From: Candidatus Bathyarchaeota archaeon
Lineage (GTDB): Archaea > Thermoproteota > Bathyarchaeia > Bathyarchaeales > DTEX01
Direction of reading: 5' to 3'
DNA length: 40,594 bases
Assembly: GCA_025059045.1 (NCBI GenBank)
Contig: JANXEA010000015.1
Coordinates: forward strand, 1 to 40,594
The position numbers were made by a program, and so were the translations under genes. This document shows positions 20,278 through 27,353 of the stretch, one piece after another (positions within the stretch are counted from its first letter, which is position 1; every line of letters begins with the position of its first letter). The notes under the pieces were generated by a model. It was given only the letters and a program-made list of their open reading frames with translations, was not told where the DNA came from and ran no database searches.

Positions 20278-20825
20278 TTAACCCCGTCTACTTCCACAAC
20301 AAACCCGAAGAAGGCAGTCGTCCAATTTGAAGCCCCTAGTTTTTATGTAATGTTTAAGCATGGCTTAAGTGTTAGGCTTCAAGGGTAAAACCCTCGGGTT
20401 TCCTTGCTTTGCGCTTGTAACTGAAACCAAAACTCTTTCCAAGTCGAAGCCCCTAAGACCAAACCCTGCAACCTCAAAGGGTCTCAACCCACACTCCTTC
20501 ATTAAAGTGTAGATGATGGCATATTTTTGGCTTGCCTGGGCTATAATCAGGTTTATCTTCTCCTATTTCGGGCATTTGGAATCCTGTGGTCACGTTTATA
20601 CTTTGGCTTGTCAGAGGGGATCCCATAAAAGCCAGAGGGGTTGGCTTTAAATGTTTCTTAAACAGGCTTCTTCGAAATGTGAAGGGAAACTTCTTCCGGG
20701 TTGCTTAAATCAGCTTTTCTGGAAATCTCCTTTATGGCTTTAACCCTTCATGTCAAATGCCCTTCGGAAAACCCTAACCGTCTAAGTTTTAGGGCTACAG
20801 AAAGTATTCTCTCATCGAGTTCCAA
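20278..20825 (-). pseudogene. Tyrosine recombinase (integrase) remnant
   Basis: Reading leftward, broken frames give an archaeal tyrosine-recombinase pattern. A SAM-like N-terminal domain appears as ILSVALKLRRLGFSEGHL, then KAIKEIS and LSNPEEV, interrupted by a TGA at 20748-20750 and a TAA at 20658-20660. After DKPKYKRDHRIP a frameshift (about 20560-20576) leads to a core fragment with IIYTLMKECGLRPFEVAG, where the Arg of CGLR is the box-I catalytic residue, and SAKQGNPRVLPLKPNT, where the Lys is the expected beta-hairpin lysine. A TAA at 20365-20367 and later stops end it. Box II and the active tyrosine are not recognisable. The remnant begins at the first bases after the tfs stop and lies between two copies of the tfs 3' end. 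The gene is clearly dead; the identification rests on motif pattern only. Confidence 0.8.
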
Positions 20826-20829
20826 GTGT

Positions 20830-20881
20830 TTACGAGTACTCTCTAAAAGTGTAGTTGCATTTTGTGCATCTAAAGAATTGG
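20830..20881 (-). repeat. tfs 3' end, intact copy (attL-like)
   Basis: The last 17 codons of tfs, including its stop, duplicated in degenerate form at 19988-20037. Site-specific integration into the 3' end of a gene normally leaves the host gene restored by the element's copy and the original end pushed to the far side, which fits here. Confidence 0.75.
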
Positions 20882-21168
20882 GTTGAGGATTCGTCGGCTC
20901 CTCTTGTCTGAACTTGCCAGACATATGCTTCATTGTTTCCACATTTTGGGCATTCGACCGTGATTGTGGGGAGGGTTTTCAGTTCCTGCTCCTTCTTACC
21001 TATTACCACAATCTTTTCTTCCGGCACCATCTCCAAGGTCTTCGCCGGCTTAATCAGAGATTCCGCCGGCTTTATATACCCGCATTTAGGGCAGGTTAAG
21101 GAGAACTCCTTAGCCTCCTTCTTGCGCTTCAGGACAAGCCGGGTGCCGCATTTTTCACAAAAATCCAT
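20830..21168 (-). CDS. tfs: Transcription factor S (TFS; TFIIS/RPB9-like cleavage factor)
   Basis: About 112 aa. The N-terminal zinc ribbon is MDFCEKCG with TCPKCGY. The C-terminal ribbon has ECPKCGNNEAYVWQ, the catalytic acidic pair in RGADESST, and FRCTKCNYTF. TFS induces transcript cleavage in backtracked archaeal RNA polymerase. The start is ATG 21168: the upstream in-frame ATG at 21207 lies too near the TATA element at 21218-21227 to be transcribed. It heads the leftward group with pcna and primase, but a decayed integrase element now separates it from pcna. Its last codons act as the presumed attachment site. Confidence 0.94.
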   Translation of the reverse strand: MDFCEKCGTRLVLKRKKEAKEFSLTCPKCGYIKPAESLIKPAKTLEMVPEEKIVVIGKKEQELKTLPTITVECPKCGNNEAYVWQVQTRGADESSTQFFRCTKCNYTFREYS

Positions 21169-21217
21169 GAAAGCTGCCCCTATATCCGTGACGTTTTCAA
21201 TTAACATTGAGAAGGCT

Positions 21218-21227
21218 CTTTTAAATC
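21218..21227 (-). promoter_or_regulatory. tfs TATA box
   Basis: GATTTAAAAG read leftward, about 55 bp upstream of ATG 21168, predicts transcription from about 21195. That is downstream of the alternative ATG at 21207 and so decides the start. Confidence 0.6.
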
Positions 21228-21289
21228 TTTCCTATTTTCGCTTTCCAGTGTACTATAAAGGTTTAAGAGCCTTTCTCCTCGCCATTCAT

Positions 21290-22684
21290 CTAGATTTTGG
21301 AAAATATGCTTCCAGGGTTGAGTATGTTATTTGGGTCGAATAGTCTCTTAATCTCCCTCATCACCTCGATTTCATCCTCACTTAGCACAAGCCCCAGCTC
21401 ACCCTTCCTAATCTTTCCGATGCCATGCTCCCCTGAAATTACGCCTCCAAGATTAACGGCGAGGCGATATATCTCCCTCTTGACCTTCCAAAGGTATTCA
21501 AGATCTTTTCCCTCCTCCTTCATTATGTGGACGTGGAGGTTTCCGTCGCCTGCATGCCCATATATGGGCATGTAGAGCCCCTCCATTTCGGATATCCGTT
21601 TGATTTCTCCTATCAGGTCGCTTAGCTTTGAGGGTGGAACAGTGACGTCTAGGATGTCGACCATTCCAGGCTTGAGTGAAGTGTAAATATTGCTTCTTAT
21701 CCGGAGGATTCTCTCCTGCTCCTCTTTTGTCTCCGCTAAGATGATCTCTCCCACCCCATGCCTTTCAGAGATCCTTGATAACTCCTCCATAGAGGAGAGG
21801 AGTTCCCCCTCAAACGGGCTTGTCAGTATAACTATTAACTGCGCCTCACCTGAGTTGGCAGGCCACTCTTCATTTATGTGCTGCGCCGCTAGGGTTATCT
21901 CCCTCAGCCCCACATATTCTATTGCCAGCGGTGAAACTTTAGATCTTAAGATCTCCTGTGCACATTTCAGTGCGTCCATCCATCTTGCAAAAGGCAGGAT
22001 TAGGGTGGCCGTGTAGGGGCTCTTCGGGTAGAGTTTGATTATCGCTTTGGTTATCACGCATAGGGTGCCCTCGCTTCCAATGATCAGCTGCATCAGATCG
22101 TATCCAGTATTATTCTTGAGCAGTTTGCCGCCAAGCCTGATTATTCTCCCATTCGGCAGAACCGCTTCCAGCCCTCTAACATAGCTTCTCATAACCCCGT
22201 ATTTCACCGCTCTAACCCCGCCCGCATTCGTGGCTATGAGACCGCCGATCTGCGCGCCTTCGTCGCCTGGATGCGGGGGGAAGAATAGACCGGCTGTCTC
22301 TGATGCCCTGATAAGGTCTCCAAGCGTGGCTCCAGCCTCGGCCACAGCCATCAGGTTCTCCACATCAACTTCAATTTTGTTCATCTTCTCAAGAGATAGT
22401 ATGATGCCCTGCACTGTTGGGATGCAGCCTCCGACGAGTCCCGTCCGTCCTCCGACCGGGAAGACAGGGATCCTGCAGGAGTTAGCTGTCATCAATATCT
22501 TTGAGACTTCCTCTGTTAATGAGGGCTTGACAAGGACTAGCCCTGTTGCAGGCGATGGGCGTATCGGTTCGGGTGTCTCATCCCGCAGGTACCCCTCCAG
22601 CATGGATGGATCTGTTATGACCGAGTCCCGGCCTACAATAGACTTAAGCCTTTCAATCACCTTATCCGGGATCATGCCATTCAT
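21290..22684 (-). CDS. glcD: FAD-binding D-lactate/glycolate-type dehydrogenase (GlcD family)
   Basis: 464 aa of the GlcD/Dld FAD-linked oxidase family. PCMH-type FAD domain motifs: FPVGGRTGLVGG, AEAGATLGDL, HPGDEGAQIGGLIATNAGG, KNNTGYDL and GSEGTL. The C-terminal substrate domain has MPIYGHAGDGNLHVHIM and ISGEHGIGKIRKG, with the expected catalytic histidines. The likely reaction is oxidation of D-lactate or another D-2-hydroxyacid (glycolate and 2-hydroxyglutarate are alternatives). There is no Fe-S (GlcF-type) partner; instead its ATG overlaps the etfA stop by 4 bp, so electrons probably go to ETF. This gene set recalls the ETF-linked lactate dehydrogenases of anaerobes. Confidence 0.92.
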   Translation of the reverse strand: MNGMIPDKVIERLKSIVGRDSVITDPSMLEGYLRDETPEPIRPSPATGLVLVKPSLTEEVSKILMTANSCRIPVFPVGGRTGLVGGCIPTVQGIILSLEKMNKIEVDVENLMAVAEAGATLGDLIRASETAGLFFPPHPGDEGAQIGGLIATNAGGVRAVKYGVMRSYVRGLEAVLPNGRIIRLGGKLLKNNTGYDLMQLIIGSEGTLCVITKAIIKLYPKSPYTATLILPFARWMDALKCAQEILRSKVSPLAIEYVGLREITLAAQHINEEWPANSGEAQLIVILTSPFEGELLSSMEELSRISERHGVGEIILAETKEEQERILRIRSNIYTSLKPGMVDILDVTVPPSKLSDLIGEIKRISEMEGLYMPIYGHAGDGNLHVHIMKEEGKDLEYLWKVKREIYRLAVNLGGVISGEHGIGKIRKGELGLVLSEDEIEVMREIKRLFDPNNILNPGSIFSKI

Positions 22685-23655
22685 TTCGCTCCTCTCCTCA
22701 GCTCCTCAATTAGTAGGGGGAGGATTTCTTGAACTTCGCCTATCACTCCGTAATCTGAAAACCTGAAGATGGGAGCTGAGGGATCCTTGTTTATTGCTAT
22801 GATGACCTCAGAATCCCTCATGCCGAATAGATGCTGTGGTGATCCTGAGATGCCGCATGCGATGTATACCTTTGGCTTCACAATGTTACCGCTGAATCCG
22901 ACCTGATGTTCCCTCCCTATCCATCCTGAGTCTACAAGCGGTCTGCTTGAGCCGACAACGCCTCCGAGGATCTCTGCCAACTCCTCTAGGATCCGGAACT
23001 CATCTGGGCTTCTGAGTCCTCTTCCACCGGAAACGATCACTCTGGCTTCGTTTATCTCCATCTCCGCTGCCGGCGTCTTCTCCAAAATTTTCATTCCAGT
23101 ATCCTCGATTATCTTGACTTGTCTCCTTATTACCTCTCCCTTGCGTGACGGGTCAGGTTCACCCATCTTCATCACCTTATATCTCACAGTTGCCATTTGA
23201 GGTTTCCTCCACGTCTTTATCTCCGCCATTATGTTACCGCTGAAGGCGGGTCGAACCTGAACTAGCCTCCCATCCTCGTCAATGTATAAATCTGTGCAGT
23301 CCGCTGTCAGCCCTGTACGGAGGGCGGCGGCGACCCTTGGGGCGAGAACCCTTCCAATCCGGGTTGCCCCGATGAGGATGATGTCTGGCTCCGTCTCCCT
23401 CGCAAGATCCACAATATTCGATGAATATCTGATTAGGTCGAAGTCATGTAGTGAGGAGTGGTCGAATATGAAGATCCGATCAGCCCCGTAGGCTACGAGC
23501 TCGGACGCTTTCTCCTCAATTCTGGACCCAAGAAGGACTGAGTCAACTTTGCAGCCGAGTTTACCTGCAAGCTCCCTTCCCTTGCATATTAATTCATATG
23601 TGACCGGGTGGATCTCCCCGTCCTCTTGCTCAGCATATATTAGAATGTCCCCCAA
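22681..23655 (-). CDS. etfA: Electron transfer flavoprotein alpha subunit
   Basis: 324 aa. The C-terminal FAD-binding half is unmistakable: VVGSSRPLVDSGW, GREHQVGFSG, KPKVYIACGISGSPQH and VIIAINKDPSAPIF. The N-terminal domain carries ILIGATRIGRVLAPRVAA and GLTADCTDL. It lacks the extra N-terminal ferredoxin domain that some bifurcating ETFs of acetogens carry. It starts 6 bp after etfB and overlaps glcD. Whether it bifurcates or confurcates electrons with ferredoxin cannot be read from this sequence. Confidence 0.95.
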   Translation of the reverse strand: MGDILIYAEQEDGEIHPVTYELICKGRELAGKLGCKVDSVLLGSRIEEKASELVAYGADRIFIFDHSSLHDFDLIRYSSNIVDLARETEPDIILIGATRIGRVLAPRVAAALRTGLTADCTDLYIDEDGRLVQVRPAFSGNIMAEIKTWRKPQMATVRYKVMKMGEPDPSRKGEVIRRQVKIIEDTGMKILEKTPAAEMEINEARVIVSGGRGLRSPDEFRILEELAEILGGVVGSSRPLVDSGWIGREHQVGFSGNIVKPKVYIACGISGSPQHLFGMRDSEVIIAINKDPSAPIFRFSDYGVIGEVQEILPLLIEELRRGAK

Positions 23656-23661
23656 AGCTTG

Positions 23662-24495
23662 TTACCTCACGATTCTTAGATCCCTGAGTATTGATGCGAT
23701 CTTTCCGGCCTTCTCCTCAGGGGTTCCCTCAAGCATTATGCATCGTCTACCTTCTGTTGATGGCGCATATACATTCATGACCCTTGTCGGCGAGCCTGAG
23801 GTGCCGAAGAGGCGTTCATCCGCGAATCCTACCAAATCTTCCGCCCCCCAAATGGACACTTCAGCTTTCCTGGATCTTAGTTTATCCTTCAGGGTTGGCA
23901 TTCGCGGATTATTCACATCCTTTGTTACTGTTAATAGTCCGGGGAGGCGGATCTCGATCTTATAATCATTTTTTCCAAGCCTGGAGCAGACTACGACCCG
24001 CTCCACATCCGCATCTATGATCTCATGGACGAAGGCCACGCAGGGGATGCCCAGAAACTCTGAGACCTCGGGTCCAACCTGGGCTGTGTCCCCATCCACA
24101 GTCTTCTCCCCACATAATATGAGGTCGAAGTGACCCATCTTCCTTATAGCAGAGGCGAGAGTGTAGGAGGTTGCCAATGTGTCTGCGCCTGCGAATGCGG
24201 GGTCTGAGAGTAGTATGGCATCATCTGCGCCTCTGGCGATCGCGTCTCTAAGCGATTCTACCGCCTGTGGCGGCCCCATGCTCAGAACCATAACTTTTCC
24301 GCCAATCTTTTCTCTTAACTGGACGGCTGCCTCAAGTGCGTTCAGGTCGAATGGGTTTATTACCCCTTCTGCGGAGCTCCTGTCCAATCTTCCCTCAACA
24401 TAATCGAACCTAACCTTCTCTATGTCGGGAACCTGCTTCAACAATACTATTATCGTGAGACCTCTCTTTGCCTCCTCTAATCCCTTAGAAGTCAT
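23662..24495 (-). CDS. etfB: Electron transfer flavoprotein beta subunit
   Basis: 277 aa, with the start TIIVLLKQVPDIEKVRFD, INPFDLNALEAAVQL and VMVLSMGPPQAVESLRDAIARGADDAILL, then LILCGEKTVDGDTAQVGPEVSEFLGIP, which is typical of EtfB. It heads the etfB-etfA-glcD operon. A 10-bp inverted repeat just upstream of the ATG may control expression. Slightly longer than many EtfB (250-265 aa). Confidence 0.95.
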   Translation of the reverse strand: MTSKGLEEAKRGLTIIVLLKQVPDIEKVRFDYVEGRLDRSSAEGVINPFDLNALEAAVQLREKIGGKVMVLSMGPPQAVESLRDAIARGADDAILLSDPAFAGADTLATSYTLASAIRKMGHFDLILCGEKTVDGDTAQVGPEVSEFLGIPCVAFVHEIIDADVERVVVCSRLGKNDYKIEIRLPGLLTVTKDVNNPRMPTLKDKLRSRKAEVSIWGAEDLVGFADERLFGTSGSPTRVMNVYAPSTEGRRCIMLEGTPEEKAGKIASILRDLRIVR

Positions 24496-24499
24496 GGTG

Positions 24500-24554
24500 G
24501 TTAAGCATCTTCCTCATGGCCTAATACATCTATTCTCAACATGGGATGCTTAAC
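24500..24554. promoter_or_regulatory. Inverted repeat upstream of etfB
   Basis: GTTAAGCATC (24500-24509) and GATGCTTAAC (24545-24554) are perfect 10-bp complements separated by 35 bp, filling most of the 66-bp gap between the proS stop and the etfB start. One arm ends 4 bp from the etfB ATG. It could be a two-site operator for the operon, an RNA hairpin in the leader, or the end of the proS transcript. Confidence 0.55.
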
Positions 24555-24561
24555 TGATTTG

Positions 24562-25980
24562 CTAATATGCCCTTGCAACATACACGACTTTAGTGGCTTG
24601 TCTGCGGCATGCTATGCATCCGGATTTCGGGGTCTCTTCAACGTCGATTCTATAACCTCTGACCTCGCCGCCTGTCTCCTCCTTAATCTTATCCGCGCAT
24701 TCCTGCCTTTCACACCATGAGACCCTTGCAATTTTTCTCTTCCCAATGACCCCCCTAAGCTCCTCTAGGTTCTCCACATCGACCGTAAGGCTTTCCAGCA
24801 TCGACTGGCTTCGCCTCTCCAAATCCTCATTAATTTTTGCGAATAATCCGTGAATTGCAGGGACTATATCTTCATACGCGACCCTGTTTCTCTGCAGGGT
24901 AACCCTTTCCGACAGTGTGACGCACCTGTCATTCATGTCCTTCGGCCCCACTTCAATTCTCACTGGCACCCCGAACATCTCCCAGTGGTAGTACTTTTCT
25001 CCAGGAGTCTTCTCTTCTTCATCTATTTGAACTCTGATCCCAGCACCTTTAACTACCTCATAAACATCTTTTGCGTAGGCTAATACTTCATTCTTCGTCT
25101 CCTTATAGAGTATTGGAACTATGATGACTTGGATGGGCGCCACTTCAGGGGGTAGAACCAGACCATGATCGTCGCCATGCTGCGCTATCACAGCTGCCAG
25201 CGTCCTACTCACTCCGAACCCGTAGCATGTCTGTGCCACGTATCTTTGGGTTCCCTCAGGCGTCTCGTATGTCACTTCGAAGGCCTTGGCGAAGTTCTCC
25301 CCTAAGTTGTGAACTGTTCCTATCTGGTTCACTCTTCCATCTGGGTTCCAGGCGTCAAAGGCGATCGAGTAGACTGCCCCCGCAAACTTGTCGAAGTCCG
25401 GTCTCCTTAGAATGTAGAAGGAGAGGCCTAAGCGCTTGAAGATTCTCCGATAAATGTTTACCGCCTCTCTAACCTGCGCCTCAGCCTCATCCCAATCCTT
25501 ATGGGCTGTATGCGCCTCATTCCACAAAAATTCTCGCATCCTGAATAGTGGCCGGGTCGCCTTAGTCTCATACCTGTAAACGAATACGCTCTGGAATATT
25601 TTTAGGGGCAGATCGGCGTGGGACCTGATCCACTGCGCAAACATAGGGTACATAGCCGTTTCGGAGGTCGGTCTTAGAAGTATCTTTCTCTCAAGCCTTC
25701 TTCTTCCAGCATGGGTTATCCAGAAAACCTCAGCCGTGAACCCTTCTATGTGCTGTGCCTCCTTTGCGAAGTCCTCCTCGGATATGACGACTGGAAATAA
25801 CATAGGCTCGTGGCCGCTTGCTTCGAGATCGTTCTCGAGCATCTCTATGATCTTCTTCGCGATGCGTGTTCCCCACTGCTTGTATACGCCGAAGCCCTTA
25901 ACCGGATATCTTGTGTCTATTATATCTGCTTCGAAGAGGACGTTATCGAACCACTCCGTGAAGTTCTCAAACTTCTTCAT
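24562..25980 (-). CDS. proS: Prolyl-tRNA synthetase (archaeal/eukaryotic type)
   Basis: About 472-aa class II synthetase charging tRNA-Pro. Motifs: motif 2-like RPLFRMREFLWNEAHTAH, VAQTCYGFGVSRTLAAVIAQHGDDHGL for motif 3, and the archaeal C-terminal zinc-binding region with WCERQECADKI and SGCIACRR, ending in a terminal Tyr. The YbaK-type editing insertion of bacterial ProRS is absent. ATG 25980 is preferred to the in-frame ATG at 25992, because a TATA element at 26006-26015 is about 30 bp away from the former and under 20 from the latter. It diverges from the aIF2-beta gene. Confidence 0.96.
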   Translation of the reverse strand: MKKFENFTEWFDNVLFEADIIDTRYPVKGFGVYKQWGTRIAKKIIEMLENDLEASGHEPMLFPVVISEEDFAKEAQHIEGFTAEVFWITHAGRRRLERKILLRPTSETAMYPMFAQWIRSHADLPLKIFQSVFVYRYETKATRPLFRMREFLWNEAHTAHKDWDEAEAQVREAVNIYRRIFKRLGLSFYILRRPDFDKFAGAVYSIAFDAWNPDGRVNQIGTVHNLGENFAKAFEVTYETPEGTQRYVAQTCYGFGVSRTLAAVIAQHGDDHGLVLPPEVAPIQVIIVPILYKETKNEVLAYAKDVYEVVKGAGIRVQIDEEEKTPGEKYYHWEMFGVPVRIEVGPKDMNDRCVTLSERVTLQRNRVAYEDIVPAIHGLFAKINEDLERRSQSMLESLTVDVENLEELRGVIGKRKIARVSWCERQECADKIKEETGGEVRGYRIDVEETPKSGCIACRRQATKVVYVARAY

Positions 25981-26005
25981 CAGTATACGCATCTTCCCAA
26001 TAATC

Positions 26006-26015
26006 GCATATATGC
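26006..26015 (-). promoter_or_regulatory. proS TATA box
   Basis: GCATATATGC, a palindrome, centred about 26010. With a typical 25-bp spacing transcription starts near 25984, giving an almost leaderless mRNA beginning at ATG 25980. Confidence 0.55.
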
Positions 26016-26059
26016 GGTCTTAGTTGATCATCAATAAGATCAGATCTAATAAATTTTTG

Positions 26060-26096
26060 TGGCGGAACTTGATATGCTCCGCCAACCCATTTTTTT
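26060..26096 (+). terminator. Hairpin plus T-run between divergent genes
   Basis: TGGCGGA (26060-26066) pairs with TCCGCCA (26078-26084), followed 5 nt later by seven Ts (26090-26096). The shape is that of a terminator on the plus strand, yet no plus-strand gene lies upstream; both neighbours start outward. It might end a short unannotated RNA or be a regulatory hairpin. Confidence 0.35.
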
Positions 26097-26147
26097 AGGC
26101 AGAAATTAATATTTAAAGGAAACATCCATAATCTTTAGTGATGGGAA

Positions 26148-26558
26148 ATGGCTCTTGATTACGAGAGGATGCTGGACGAAGCCTACGCCCAACTGCCTAC
26201 TAGGGCATCTAGAAGTGAGAGGCTGGAAGTCCCTAAACCTCGCTGCACAGTTTCAGGTTCGAGGACGGTACTCCATAACTTCGGCGATATATGTGACGCC
26301 CTCAGGAGAGACCAGATGCATCTGTTAAGGTTTCTCTCGAAGGAGATGGCTACGGCAGGAGTCATTGAGGGGTCGAGGGTAATCTTTCAGGGTAGGTTTG
26401 AGGCCTCAACCATTGAACGTTTAATCCAACGGTACATGGAAGCCTATGTGACATGCCCGGTCTGCAAAAGGCCTGATACCAAGTTAACAAAGGAGAAGAG
26501 GCTCTCATTCATGGTCTGCGATGCCTGCGGGGCACGTTCACCCGTGAAGGCAGTATAA
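26148..26558 (+). CDS. eif2b: Translation initiation factor aIF2 beta subunit
   Basis: 136 aa. The N-terminal helix is followed by the alpha/beta domain with TVLHNFGDICDALRRDQMHLLRFLSKE and GVIEGSRVIFQGRF, and a C-terminal zinc ribbon with CPVCKRPDTKL and CDACGARSPV. As part of the aIF2 heterotrimer it helps deliver initiator tRNA to the ribosome. TATA-like TTAATATTTAAAG at 26107-26119 lies about 30 bp upstream of ATG 26148. The DUF424 gene follows at 23 bp, a pairing common in archaea. Confidence 0.96.
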   Translation: MALDYERMLDEAYAQLPTRASRSERLEVPKPRCTVSGSRTVLHNFGDICDALRRDQMHLLRFLSKEMATAGVIEGSRVIFQGRFEASTIERLIQRYMEAYVTCPVCKRPDTKLTKEKRLSFMVCDACGARSPVKAV

Positions 26559-26581
26559 GCAAAAATCTGGAAGCGTGAAGA

Positions 26582-26878
26582 TTGGAAGTCTACGTTAAAG
26601 TGCAAAGGTGGGGGCGGCAGGTTCTACTAGCAGCCTGCGACGCCGACCTCCTAGGCAAGACCCTTGAAGACTCGAACATCCATTTCGAGATAAAGAAAGA
26701 ATTTTACGGGGGCTTCAAAGCAACAGTTGACGAGGCAGTCGACCTGATAGAGAATTCGACAATAATAAACCTTGTGGGGTCAGGAATCGTCCAGAAGGCT
26801 ATAGAACGTGGATATGTACACCCAGAATCGGTCATAAGAATATGCGGCATCCCCCACGCACAGATAGTAAAGATGTAG
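26582..26878 (+). CDS. DUF424 family protein
   Basis: 98 aa from TTG 26582. The pattern VYVKVQRWGRQVLLAACDADLLGKTL, FEIKKEFYGG and INLVGSGIVQKAIERGYVHPESVIRI is that of archaeal DUF424 proteins, small cytosolic proteins of unknown function usually found beside aIF2-beta. GGAAGCGTGA at 26569-26578 could act as a weak SD. Co-transcribed with the aIF2-beta gene; a role in translation is inferred only from that neighbourhood. Confidence 0.88.
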   Translation: MEVYVKVQRWGRQVLLAACDADLLGKTLEDSNIHFEIKKEFYGGFKATVDEAVDLIENSTIINLVGSGIVQKAIERGYVHPESVIRICGIPHAQIVKM

Positions 26879-26935
26879 GCTGAGGTGCTGCGAAAAAATT
26901 TTTATCAAGCCCGCAACTAATTCTGCTTAGGATAT

Positions 26936-27011
26936 GCCGGGGTGGCCGAGCGGTTTAGGCGGCGGGCTGCAGACTCGCTGAACATGGGTTCAAATCCCAT
27001 CCCCGGCTCCA
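26936..27011 (+). tRNA. trnC: tRNA-Cys (GCA)
   Basis: Cloverleaf folded by eye. The acceptor stem GCCGGGG pairs with CCCCGGC (27001-27007), with discriminator T and encoded CCA (27009-27011). The D arm is GCC...GGC, and the anticodon loop CTGCAGA sits on a 5-bp stem with one G-U pair. The T arm is ATGGG-TTCAAAT-CCCAT. The anticodon is GCA and the U discriminator is the Cys identity base. No intron. A T-rich TATA-like stretch (aattttTATC, about 26897-26905) lies about 30 bp upstream. Confidence 0.96.
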
Positions 27012-27353
27012 GTCCTCAGGGTTAAAGCCCCTTTTCCATATCCTCCTATTTTAAGTTTAGGGAAAATGAGTTTAGCGTGTGCTTTGTTATAGATGGTTTG
27101 AGATCATTGATGTGGAGCAGAGGTGGCTTATAGCCTGCGAGCTAGGCTGGAATGCCAATTTACGGGTAAATTTTATTGATAGCTGCCATAGAGAGTTGAG
27201 TGGCAACCCCTCATCGAGACAGCTGAGAGTGCGATCTTTGCAAGGTGCTCCTTGACGCCCAATCAAAAGTCCTTTGAAATCAATACTAAAAGATTCTAGA
27301 CGAAGCAATTATTTGGGAAACAATATTAAGATTCTCTACTATCCATAAAGATC
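27012..27353. other. Intergenic region with no supported gene
   Basis: About 340 bp between tRNA-Cys and nadE. A leftward open frame of 73 codons (27087-27308) has no recognisable motif, SD or TATA and I do not call it. I found no repeat of the tRNA 3' end that would mark an integration site. Confidence 0.5.

Noticed and set aside
20748-20942. A 64-codon leftward frame overlapping the tfs 3' end, as an independent gene
   Set aside because: It overlaps tfs in another frame; its second half is the N-terminal part of the integrase remnant and it ends at a disabling TGA.
27087-27308. A leftward 73-codon open frame downstream of tRNA-Cys
   Set aside because: No SD, TATA or recognisable motif, and composition is unlike the neighbouring genes.
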